DNA from: an uncultured Oscillospiraceae bacterium
GTDB lineage: Bacteria; Bacillota; Clostridia; Oscillospirales; Oscillospiraceae
Assembly: GCA_934511165.1 (NCBI GenBank)
Contig: CAKSWA010000032.1
Coordinates: 1-25,332, forward strand
DNA length: 25,332 bases
Reading direction: 5' to 3'
The translations under genes and the position numbers were made by a program. Positions within the stretch are counted from its first letter, which is position 1. Each line of letters begins with the position of its first letter. Shown one piece after another: positions 12,209 to 20,011 of the stretch. The notes beneath the pieces were generated by a model. That model ran no database searches, was not told the DNA's origin, and saw only the letters and a list, made by a program, of their open reading frames with translations.

Positions 12209-14860
12209 ATGCCGGAAAAACTTAATACGGAAAGATCCCCTTTGTGCGTTGGCATCCTTGCGCATGTGGACGCGGGGAAAACGACGCTTTCGGAAGCTCT
12301 CCTTTATACCGCCGGGGCGCTGCGCCGTCTTGGGCGCGTGGATCACGCGGACGCTTTTCTCGATACCGACCCGCAGGAGCGTGAGCGCGGCATTACGATC
12401 TTCTCTAAGCAGGCGCGGCTCACATGGAAGGACCGCGCCATAACGCTTTTGGATACGCCTGGCCATGTGGATTTCTCCGGCGAAACGGAGCGGACGCTCC
12501 CGGTGCTGGACGCGGCGATTCTCGTCATTAGCGGTACGGACGGCGTGCAGGGACACACGCGCACGCTCTGGCGGCTGCTGCGGCGCAATCATGTGCCGAC
12601 TTTCCTATTTATAAATAAGACCGACCTCCCCGGCGTGAACCGCGCTGCGCGAATGCAGGAGCTGCGCTCCCTGCTCTCACCGGAGTGCGCGGATTTTTCC
12701 GGCGAAGAGTGGATGGAACAGGCCGCGGCCGAGAGCGAGGCGGCGCTTGAGAGCTTCCTTTCCACCGGTACGATCCCACCGGAGGAGACCCGTTGTCTGA
12801 TTGCGGAGGGGAAGCTGTTCCCGTGTCTGTTCGGCGCGGCGCTACAGCTGGACGGCGTGGAGAAATTGCTCGACGCGATCGCGCTTTATGCACCCGCCAA
12901 GCCGTCGTTCGATGCTTTCGGCGCGCGGGTATATAAAATCAGCCGCGACACGCAGGGTGCGCGGCTCACATGGCTGCGCGTCACGGGCGGAGAGCTTCGT
13001 GCCCGCGGCACCGTGAAGATGCCAACGGAGAACGGCATCATCGAGGAAAAAATTCACCAAATCCGCCTATACTCCGGGGAAAAGTTCGAACTGGCGGATA
13101 CGGTGAAAGCCGGAACGGTCTGCGCTGTAACGGGGCTGACCGCCGCGCACACCGGCGACGCGCTCGGCGCGGAAAAGGGGAAGAGCGCGGCGCTCCTTGA
13201 GCCGGTGTTCACCTACTGCGTCCGCGCGGAAAAGGCTGATCCGCACACGGTGCTTGAAAAGCTGCGTATACTGGAGGAAGAGGATCCTCTGCTGCATGTG
13301 GTGTATGATGACGCCTCGCGCGAAATCCGTGTGCAGCTCATGGGCGAGGTGCAGCTTGAAATACTGGAACGCCTCTGCCGCAGCCGGTTCGGGCTGGAAC
13401 TCGCATTCGGCGAGGGCGGTATCCTCTATCGCGAAACGATCGCCGCGCCGGTCGAGGGCGTCGGCCATTATGAGCCGCTGCGCCACTATGCCGAGGTGCA
13501 CCTGCTGCTCGAACCGCTGGAACGCGGGAGCGGCCTTGTTTTTGCCGGCAAATGTTCGACCGACGAGCTCGATCTCAACTGGCAGCGCCTCATATTGACG
13601 CATCTCGCGGAAAAGGAACACCGCGGAGTCCTGACCGGCTCACCCATCACCGATATGAAGATCACGCTCGCCGCCGGGCGGGCGCACCTGAAACACACCG
13701 AGGGCGGTGACTTTCGCCAGGCGACGTACCGCGCTGTGCGGCAGGGACTCATGCGCGCGAAGAGCATCCTGCTCGAGCCATGGTACGATCTCCGGCTGGA
13801 GCTGCCGAACGAATGTGTTGGCCGCGCCATGGCGGATATCCAGCGCATGGGCGGCCGGTTTGACCCGCCCGAAACGGAAAACGGTGTTTCTATCCTCACG
13901 GCTGCCGCGCCGGTGGCTGAGTGTGCCAATTACCCGCGCGAGGTGACGGCCTATTCCCGCGGACAGGGACGAGTGTCGCTCTCGCTGCGCGGCTATGAGC
14001 CCTGCCGTGATACGGAGCGTGTTGTTTCGGAGATCGGATATGACCCGGAGCGCGACGTAGCCAACACACCGGACTCTGTTTTCTGCTCCCATGGCGCGGG
14101 CTATACTGTCCGCTGGGACGAGGTTGAGCAGCACATGCATCTGGAAAGCTGCCTCCGCCCGGAAAAGGAGGCGGCGCCGGATAAACAGGGCGCGCCGCAG
14201 CGCAGCGTTTCTGCGCCACGGACGGATGCGGCGCTCGATAAGGAATTGCAGGCCATTTATGAGCGGACCTACGGCGCGGTGAAGCAAAACCGCGCATTTG
14301 TGCCGCGCTCGGAGCGTGAAAGATCCGCTCCGCAGCCGAAAGCGAAGCCGATTCCCGCCGGGCCGGAATATTTGCTCGTGGATGGGTACAATATAATCTT
14401 TGCATGGGACGAGCTCAAAGCTGTTGCTGCCGACCATCTGGACGCGGCGCGCCAGCTGTTGATGGATCTCCTCTGCAACTATCAGGGCGTGCGCCAATGC
14501 CGCGTCATTCTGGTTTTTGACGCCTACCGCGTCCCGTTTCACAAGGAAGAGATCGTGGCATATAATAATATCCACGTTGTCTATACGAAGGAAGCGGAAA
14601 CGGCGGACGCCTATATCGAGAAAACGTCGCACGAGATCGCCAAAAAACACCGCGTGCGCGTTGCAACCTCTGACGGCATGGAACAGCTCATCGTTCTCGG
14701 ACAGGGCGCGCTCCGTCTCTCCGCTGACAGCTTCCACACGGAAGTGATGCAGGCGGGGGAGGAGATTCGCGAAACGCTTCGGCGGCTCAACCGCCGTGAG
14801 CGTTCCGACGCCGTGGCGGAGGCGCTGCGCCGCGCTGAGAAAAACGCCGGGGAAGAGTAA
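12209..14860 (+). CDS. TetM-like translation GTPase fused to a YacP/NYN RNase domain
   Basis: An 883-residue fusion. Residues about 10-700 are an EF-G/ribosomal-protection-type GTPase: G1 AHVDAGKT (18-25), G2 RGIT (60-63), G3 DTPGH (82-86), G4 NKTD (136-139), followed by EF-G-like domains including ELPNECVGRAMADIQRMGG. Residues about 720-883 are a YacP-like NYN (PIN-fold) domain: LLVDGYNIIFAWDEL, VILVFDAYRV, AETADAYIEK, ATSDGMEQ, with the acidic residues expected of an RNase. Tet(M) itself ends near residue 640, so the NYN part is an addition joined by a charged, low-complexity linker (about 670-715). ATG 12209 follows AAGGGGAG. Whether it gives tetracycline protection is unproven; ribosome rescue coupled to RNA cleavage is an inference. 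First gene of the operon. Confidence 0.88.
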   Translation: MPEKLNTERSPLCVGILAHVDAGKTTLSEALLYTAGALRRLGRVDHADAFLDTDPQERERGITIFSKQARLTWKDRAITLLDTPGHVDFSGETERTLPVLDAAILVISGTDGVQGHTRTLWRLLRRNHVPTFLFINKTDLPGVNRAARMQELRSLLSPECADFSGEEWMEQAAAESEAALESFLSTGTIPPEETRCLIAEGKLFPCLFGAALQLDGVEKLLDAIALYAPAKPSFDAFGARVYKISRDTQGARLTWLRVTGGELRARGTVKMPTENGIIEEKIHQIRLYSGEKFELADTVKAGTVCAVTGLTAAHTGDALGAEKGKSAALLEPVFTYCVRAEKADPHTVLEKLRILEEEDPLLHVVYDDASREIRVQLMGEVQLEILERLCRSRFGLELAFGEGGILYRETIAAPVEGVGHYEPLRHYAEVHLLLEPLERGSGLVFAGKCSTDELDLNWQRLILTHLAEKEHRGVLTGSPITDMKITLAAGRAHLKHTEGGDFRQATYRAVRQGLMRAKSILLEPWYDLRLELPNECVGRAMADIQRMGGRFDPPETENGVSILTAAAPVAECANYPREVTAYSRGQGRVSLSLRGYEPCRDTERVVSEIGYDPERDVANTPDSVFCSHGAGYTVRWDEVEQHMHLESCLRPEKEAAPDKQGAPQRSVSAPRTDAALDKELQAIYERTYGAVKQNRAFVPRSERERSAPQPKAKPIPAGPEYLLVDGYNIIFAWDELKAVAADHLDAARQLLMDLLCNYQGVRQCRVILVFDAYRVPFHKEEIVAYNNIHVVYTKEAETADAYIEKTSHEIAKKHRVRVATSDGMEQLIVLGQGALRLSADSFHTEVMQAGEEIRETLRRLNRRERSDAVAEALRRAEKNAGEE

Positions 14861-14869
14861 GGAATGTTT

Positions 14870-15937
14870 ATGGATAAAAATCGAAAGCTCGGTCTGGCAC
14901 TCATCGCCGCGGGCTGCGCTCTCGCCGTATTCTGCGGCGTGGGACTATATTATGTAAACCAATCGGACGCTGCACCGGCGATGGTGAGCACTACCGCCGT
15001 ACCGGCGGAAACGCCTGCGCCTACTGCGGAGCCGACGGCCGCGCCGAATGCCGCGCCGGTATTGACACTTCTTGGCGACGATCCGCTTTTTTACCCCGCG
15101 CAGCCCGGCGGATATGATGACCCCGGCTGCACGGCACTGGATGACCGCGACGGTGATCTTACGGCACAAATCGTCTGCACTATGGACGTGAACACCTATC
15201 ATACCGGCGAGGGGAGCGTCACCTATTCCGTCACGGACAGCGACGGCCTGACAGCAACGGTCACGCGCCGCGTGGTCGTCACGGCGGCGGATCGCCCCGA
15301 TACGGTCACGCCGGAGAATAAAACGGTATACCTCACGTTTGACGACGGCCCTTCGGCCAATACGGAACGGCTTCTGGACATCCTGGACGCCTATGGCGTC
15401 AAGGCGACGTTTTTCGTGACGAACTGCAATGAGGATTATACCTGGTGCATCGGCGAGATCGCCCGGCGCGGCCACTCCGTCGGCATCCACAGCGCAACGC
15501 ACGACTATAACGCCATCTATCAGAGCGAAGAGGCGTACTTTGCCGATCTCTGCCGGATGCAGGAGATCATATTTGAGCAGACGGGCGAGTATGCGAAGCT
15601 TGTCCGCTTCCCCGGCGGCAGCTCGAATACTGTGAGCCGGTACAATCCCGGCATCATGACGCGCCTCACAAACGACTTAAACGATATGGGCTATGCCTAT
15701 TTTGACTGGAACGTGTCTGCGGCGGATACGGCGTCCAACGCTACGCGCTATACAGTCGTAGCAAACATCAAAGAGGGCGTGCCGCAGCACGATTATTCCG
15801 TTGTTTTGCAGCACGACACCAACGATTTCAGCGTGGATGCCGTGGAGGAAATTCTCTCCTGGGGCATGCAGAACGGATATTCCTTCCGCGCACTCGATCT
15901 CACCACCCCGGCGGTGCATCATTCCGTAGCCAATTAG
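14870..15937 (+). CDS. Membrane-anchored polysaccharide deacetylase with Ig-like domain
   Basis: A 355-residue exported NodB-family deacetylase, probably acting on peptidoglycan or other wall glycans. Order: cytoplasmic tail and membrane anchor (about 7-29), Pro/Thr/Ala linker (about 35-62), an Ig/DUF5011-like domain (about 64-140; DDRDGDLT and VTYSVTDSDG), and the NodB domain (about 152-350) with TFDDG (D158, D159), HSATH (H207, H211), RFPGG (246-250) and LQHD (H315). The metal-binding and catalytic residues are present. Start ATG 14870 is six bases after AAGGA; the ATG at 14864 abuts it and is less likely. It starts nine bases after the GTPase-NYN stop codon. Confidence 0.9.
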   Translation: MDKNRKLGLALIAAGCALAVFCGVGLYYVNQSDAAPAMVSTTAVPAETPAPTAEPTAAPNAAPVLTLLGDDPLFYPAQPGGYDDPGCTALDDRDGDLTAQIVCTMDVNTYHTGEGSVTYSVTDSDGLTATVTRRVVVTAADRPDTVTPENKTVYLTFDDGPSANTERLLDILDAYGVKATFFVTNCNEDYTWCIGEIARRGHSVGIHSATHDYNAIYQSEEAYFADLCRMQEIIFEQTGEYAKLVRFPGGSSNTVSRYNPGIMTRLTNDLNDMGYAYFDWNVSAADTASNATRYTVVANIKEGVPQHDYSVVLQHDTNDFSVDAVEEILSWGMQNGYSFRALDLTTPAVHHSVAN

Positions 15938-15950
15938 GAGGCGAGGAAAC

Positions 15951-16571
15951 ATGAGTCTTTTTGTTGCCTTTGAGATCATCGGCACGGTCGCGTTCGCCAT
16001 TTCCGGCGCGGTCGTCGCCATATCGAAAAAAATGGACATTTTCGGCGTGACCATCCTCGGCATGACGACTGCGATCGGCGGCGGTATACTGCGCGATCTT
16101 ATCCTCGGCATCACGCCGCCCGCGGCGTTCCAGTCGCCAGGCTACGCGCTCACGGCGATCGCCGTTTCTGCGCTCATATTCCTGCCGCCGGTGCGGCGGC
16201 TGCTGCATTGGAACGAGAAGCTATATGATACGGCTCTTCTGATCTTTGATGCCATCGGTCTCGGTATTTTCACCGTCGTCGGCGTGCAGACGGCGTACAT
16301 AGCCACGGGCGAGCTGAACGCTTTTCTCGCCATCTTTGTCGGCGTTGTCACTGGCTGCGGCGGCGGCGTGCTGCGCGATATGTTCGCCGGTTCGCCTCCG
16401 TATATCTTCGTCAAGCATTTCTATGCAACCGCGTCCATTCTCGGTGCCGTGGCGTGCATCCTGCTCTGGAACATTGGGCAGATGCCTGCCATGCTCATCG
16501 GCGCCGCCGTAACGCTCACGCTCCGGCTGCTCGCGGCGCATTACCGCTGGAGTTTGCCGAAGGCAAAGTGA
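15951..16571 (+). CDS. TRIC-type (UPF0126/YadS) membrane channel protein
   Basis: A 206-residue protein of about seven membrane helices made of two UPF0126 repeats, each with the glycine-rich signature: TTAIGGGILRDLILG (about 40-54) and VTGCGGGVLRDMFAG (about 132-146). Structures of bacterial homologues show trimeric cation (K+) channels, so ion conduction is expected. ATG 15951 follows AGGAGG by eight bases, and the gene begins 13 bases after the deacetylase stop, so it is cotranscribed. Some UPF0126 proteins have been linked to glycine transport, so the substrate is open. Confidence 0.9.
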   Translation: MSLFVAFEIIGTVAFAISGAVVAISKKMDIFGVTILGMTTAIGGGILRDLILGITPPAAFQSPGYALTAIAVSALIFLPPVRRLLHWNEKLYDTALLIFDAIGLGIFTVVGVQTAYIATGELNAFLAIFVGVVTGCGGGVLRDMFAGSPPYIFVKHFYATASILGAVACILLWNIGQMPAMLIGAAVTLTLRLLAAHYRWSLPKAK

Positions 16572-16585
16572 GAGGGGGCAAGAGC

Positions 16586-17281
16586 ATGGTATTGCATGAG
16601 CTGCTCGGTCTTCCCGAGCGGGAGAAGCACGTCGTTTCTCTCTGCGGTGGCGGCGGAAAGACGACACTGATGTACGCGCTTGCGCGTGAGACGAAAGCCA
16701 TTATGCCGACGGCGCTTTTTACCACAACGCACATCATGACGCCGTCCGATGCGGACGTTGTTCTCTCCGTCCCGTTTTCGGTGGAGGAGTGCCGCGCGGC
16801 ATGGCGTGAGGGAAGGATCGCAGCCTCCGGAACGTTCCTTTCGGAGGAGCGAAAATTCGGCGCGCCGGGGGAGGAAGCGATGCGCTTTCTCTGCCGTGAG
16901 GCGGAAGCGGTCATCATCGAGGCGGACGGCGCGCGCCGCCTGCCGGTGAAATTCCCGGCGGCGTGGGAGCCGGTGATCCGCCCGGAAACGACGCATACAG
17001 TCGTTGTCGCAGGGCTTTCTGCACTGGGAAAAAATCCGGCAGAGATCGTTCACCGGTATGCGCTCGCAAAGGAAGCGGTTGATTTATCCGGGGACGCCCT
17101 CAAAGAAAAACCGATGGCGGAGCTTCTCTGGGCGGGCTACGGACACTTTGATCCGATCTTCTTCTTCAATCAGGCGGATACCCCGGAACTCATGGAGCGC
17201 GGCGAGCAAATCTGCGCCATGCTCCGCGCGCTCGGTGCGCGCCGCGCTGTAACGGGCTCGCTCCACGCGCTTACAGAATAA
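16586..17281 (+). CDS. yqeC: YqeC-family P-loop protein (selenium/molybdenum hydroxylase accessory)
   Basis: A 231-residue cytoplasmic protein of the YqeC family, proposed from gene context to help mature selenium-dependent molybdenum hydroxylases. Visible: P-loop SLCGGGGKTT (17-26), TTTHI (about 48-52), and VIIEADGARRLPVKFPAAWEPVI, the family signature. The frame runs back to 16454 inside the preceding gene, but ATG 16586, 14 bases after the TRIC stop and preceded by AGAGGGGG, is the obvious start. No selenium-labelled hydroxylase, molybdopterin or selenophosphate gene is in the window, so the role here is untested. Confidence 0.85.
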   Translation: MVLHELLGLPEREKHVVSLCGGGGKTTLMYALARETKAIMPTALFTTTHIMTPSDADVVLSVPFSVEECRAAWREGRIAASGTFLSEERKFGAPGEEAMRFLCREAEAVIIEADGARRLPVKFPAAWEPVIRPETTHTVVVAGLSALGKNPAEIVHRYALAKEAVDLSGDALKEKPMAELLWAGYGHFDPIFFFNQADTPELMERGEQICAMLRALGARRAVTGSLHALTE

Positions 17282-17300
17282 TGCGAAAGGGATTAACAGC

Positions 17301-18509
17301 ATGAAGGCGATGAAACGATTCTACTACCGTGCCTACCAGACCGTATTTGACCTCGGTTCGCGGGTTCTGCCCTGGCGGAAGCCGGAGATCGTGAGCGGCG
17401 CGGGCAGCACAGAGAAGATCCCGGAGCTGCTGCGCGGCTGCGGCGTGAAAAAGGTGATGATCGTATCCGGCAAACATACGGGCGCAGTGCTTGTCCCGCC
17501 GATCCGCGAGAAGATCGAGAGTGCAGGGATTGCTGTTGTCCACTTTGATGGCGTGCGCGCCAATCCCACGATCGGAATTATCGAGCAGGTGCGCAAGCTC
17601 TATCTTGCCGAGGGGTGCGACGGCTTTCTCGCCGTCGGCGGCGGCTCGCCGATGGACACGGCCAAGGCCGCGGCGGCGCGCATTGTGCGCCCCAACCGTA
17701 CCGTGGAGCAGATGACGGGACTTTTCAAGGTCATGCACGCGCTGCCGCCGTTCATCGCCGTGCCGACGACCGCCGGTTCCGGCTCGGAAACGACGATCGC
17801 CGCCGTTATCACCAACGAGAAAACACACCACAAGCACGCGATCATGGACCTCTGCCTTGTGCCGCGCTATGCCGTGCTCGACGCTGTCCTCACCGAGGCT
17901 CTTCCCCCGGCGACAACGGCGCAGACCGGCATGGATGCGCTCACCCATGCGGTGGAAGCGTATGTCAGCGTTCACAGCACAACGAAGGAGACCGACCGCT
18001 GCGCCGAGGAGGCGACGGCGGCGATCTTCCGCTATCTCGAACGGGCGTATAACGACGGTCACGATCTCGAAGCGCGGCAGGAAATGCTGCTTGCCTCGTT
18101 CAAGGCGGGCGTGGCCTTTACCCGCGCAGGCGTCGGCAACGTCCACGCCATTGCGCACACGCTCGGCGGACTTTATAACACAGCGCACGGCCTTGCAAAT
18201 GCCGTCATCCTCCCCATCGTGCTGGAGGACTACGGCGCGGCGGCGGAAGAAAAGCTCGCCCGTCTTGCCGAAATCACCGGCACAAAAACGACCGGTACGG
18301 CGCACGAGAAGAGCGCGGCATTCATCGCCGAGATCCGCGCCATGAATTCGCGTATGGGCATTCCGGAACATCTGGATGTGATATGCGAGAAGGACATTCC
18401 GCAGATGGTTGCCTGGGCGCTGCGGGAGGCAAATCCGACCTATCCCGTCCCGGTTTTGTACGATGAGGCGCATTGCGCCGAAGTCATCCGCCGGGTGCGC
18501 GGAGAATAA
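17301..18509 (+). CDS. Iron-dependent alcohol dehydrogenase
   Basis: A 402-residue group III, Fe-dependent NAD(P)-linked alcohol dehydrogenase. Visible: GGGSPMDTAKA (113-123, dinucleotide binding), PTTAGSGSE (155-163), and the metal ligands D212 and H216 in GMDALTHAVEAY, H282 in NVHAIAH and H296 in NTAHG, with H286 the likely catalytic histidine. It reduces or oxidises short-chain alcohols or aldehydes during fermentation; the substrate is not predictable. ATG 17301 follows AAAGGG by nine bases and the gene begins 19 bases after yqeC; ATG 17310 is an alternative. Last gene of the five-gene operon, followed by a terminator. Confidence 0.92.
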   Translation: MKAMKRFYYRAYQTVFDLGSRVLPWRKPEIVSGAGSTEKIPELLRGCGVKKVMIVSGKHTGAVLVPPIREKIESAGIAVVHFDGVRANPTIGIIEQVRKLYLAEGCDGFLAVGGGSPMDTAKAAAARIVRPNRTVEQMTGLFKVMHALPPFIAVPTTAGSGSETTIAAVITNEKTHHKHAIMDLCLVPRYAVLDAVLTEALPPATTAQTGMDALTHAVEAYVSVHSTTKETDRCAEEATAAIFRYLERAYNDGHDLEARQEMLLASFKAGVAFTRAGVGNVHAIAHTLGGLYNTAHGLANAVILPIVLEDYGAAAEEKLARLAEITGTKTTGTAHEKSAAFIAEIRAMNSRMGIPEHLDVICEKDIPQMVAWALREANPTYPVPVLYDEAHCAEVIRRVRGE

Positions 18510-18529
18510 GCGAGCATAACATAAGAAGA

Positions 18530-18562
18530 AAAGCGCCGGAACAACGATCGTTCCGGCGCTTT
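18530..18562. terminator. Bidirectional terminator between convergent genes
   Basis: Thirteen-base stem AAAGCGCCGGAAC/GTTCCGGCGCTTT with a seven-base loop. It ends the rightward five-gene operon and also the leftward gene at 18576-19361. Confidence 0.8.
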
Positions 18563-18575
18563 CGCGCATAAAGAA

Positions 18576-19361
18576 TTACTGGAGCAGACTCCGGTAGCTG
18601 TCGCACGAGGAGAGATTGTCGGGCGGATAGAATTCTTCCACCGGGAAGCGGATGCGCCCGAAGAGCGTGCAGGGATCGTCGTCCGTCGTGCCGACGCACT
18701 CGTTTTCCGGGAAGCTGTAATTGTAGACCGGGATGACGAGCTGACTGTCGCGTTCGAGACGGATGAGAGAAAACTGGCCGAGCGTTGCGTACCAGAGACG
18801 GTTGGAGTCGGTGAGCACCAGCTCCTCCGGGAAAGCGGCGAGGATGTTGGCCGGGACTTCCGGGATGCGGTCGAGCGGCGTGGCGCAGTCCTTTTCGGTG
18901 ATCTGCATGGAAAGCGCGATCGGATCGACGGCTTCCACAACGCCGACGGGCTGATCGGCCTGCGTGGTGATCTCGCCGTCGGAGGTGTAGACCTTGACGC
19001 TCCCTTCGCTGCCGAAGAGAATGACGCGTTTATTGAATACGCAAAGGCCAGTGACGGTTTTCGCGTTCGGGACGCATTCGCCGGTGACGCGGTAAAAGTA
19101 CGTAACGTCCACCGTGTAATACCCGCGGTTGAACGTGATCTCCTCCACGTTCACCCCGGCATAGAGCAGCTCGGCGCTTTTCGGACGGATACTGAAGGCA
19201 TTTTCTATGTAGCCCTGCGATGTCCGCGTCGGGAACACCCGCAGATCTTCCACACAGTCCTTATCCCGGCAGCTGGAGTATATTTTCTTCGTATGGATGC
19301 AAACAGCCTCGCGGACGCATGCGCTGCTGTCCACCGGACCGGGTACGACCCTGTCTGCCAT
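18576..19361 (-). CDS. Conserved clostridial cysteine-containing protein, possibly spore-associated
   Basis: A 261-residue protein with no signal peptide or membrane segment and ten or so cysteines spread along the chain (CVREAVCIHTKKIYSSCRDKDC at the start is split by short spacers; later GECVPN, KDCATP, NECVGT, DPCTLF). Conserved-looking blocks are ITFNRGYYTVDVTYFYRVTG, VILFGSEGSVKVY and FPVEEFYPPDN. I recall this as a family found in spore-forming Clostridia, annotated hypothetical; a spore-layer role is a guess from distribution and cysteine content. ATG 19361 has AAAGGAGG nine bases upstream. It is divergent from DUF4364 and convergent with the alcohol dehydrogenase. Confidence 0.7.
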   Translation of the reverse strand: MADRVVPGPVDSSACVREAVCIHTKKIYSSCRDKDCVEDLRVFPTRTSQGYIENAFSIRPKSAELLYAGVNVEEITFNRGYYTVDVTYFYRVTGECVPNAKTVTGLCVFNKRVILFGSEGSVKVYTSDGEITTQADQPVGVVEAVDPIALSMQITEKDCATPLDRIPEVPANILAAFPEELVLTDSNRLWYATLGQFSLIRLERDSQLVIPVYNYSFPENECVGTTDDDPCTLFGRIRFPVEEFYPPDNLSSCDSYRSLLQ

Positions 19362-19424
19362 ATCGGAATTCCTCCTTTAACAAAGTTCAGTACAGTCTAT
19401 GCACGCGGCGCGGCAATGTGCTGA

Positions 19425-19453
19425 TTGACGCCCTTTGGAAAAAGTGATAAAAT
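19425..19453 (+). promoter_or_regulatory. Promoter of DUF4364-buk (TTGACG-N17-TAAAAT)
   Basis: TTGACG (19425-19430) and TAAAAT (19448-19453) with a 17-base spacer, about 30 bases ahead of the ATG at 19484. Confidence 0.65.
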
Positions 19454-19483
19454 TACCATATATAAATGTGAGGAGAAATTCCC

Positions 19484-20011
19484 ATGGAAGGATACCAGAA
19501 CTTTCAGGAAAAACTCGATATTAAGATTCTTATTCTTTTTGTTCTGCGCCGTCTGCCGGATGCCGTGACGCGCGAAACGCTCACAGAACTCGCGCTCTCC
19601 GAGGGCAATGCCGGGTACTTTGAATATTCTGAATGTCTGGCGGAGCTGGTGGATTCCCATCAGGTGGAGCAGGAGGGAAACTTCTATAAGATCTCCGAGC
19701 GCGGCGCGCGAAACTGCGATATCGTAGAGAGCAGTCTGCCGATGACTGTCCGGCAGAAGATGGAAAAGAACATCAAGCCGGTCGCGGACGAACTGCGCCG
19801 CCGCGCGATGATCACCGCCGCGCACGAAACGGCGGACAACGCCTGCCGCGTGCATCTTGCGCTCTCTGACGGGGTGGGGGAGATACTCAACCTGCAAATG
19901 CTCTGTGCTGGCGAGGAGCAGGCGGAAAAGCTCGAAAGGAATTTCCGCAAGAATGCCGAGCGGTACTATACGCAGATCATGGAGCTCCTGTCGCGCGATG
20001 AAAAAGTATAA
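19484..20011 (+). CDS. DUF4364 protein, predicted winged-helix regulator
   Basis: A 175-residue cytoplasmic protein of the DUF4364 family, common in Clostridia. The N-terminal 80 residues look like a winged helix (LDIKILILFVLRRLPDAVTR, ECLAELVDSHQVEQEGNFYKIS), as in PadR/MarR-like regulators; the rest is helical and acidic with a conserved MTVRQKMEKNI. The function is unknown. ATG 19484 follows AGGAG by eight bases and is ahead of the butyrate kinase gene, whose ATG (19998) lies inside this gene's last codons. The 14-base overlap indicates translational coupling. Confidence 0.82.
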   Translation: MEGYQNFQEKLDIKILILFVLRRLPDAVTRETLTELALSEGNAGYFEYSECLAELVDSHQVEQEGNFYKISERGARNCDIVESSLPMTVRQKMEKNIKPVADELRRRAMITAAHETADNACRVHLALSDGVGEILNLQMLCAGEEQAEKLERNFRKNAERYYTQIMELLSRDEKV

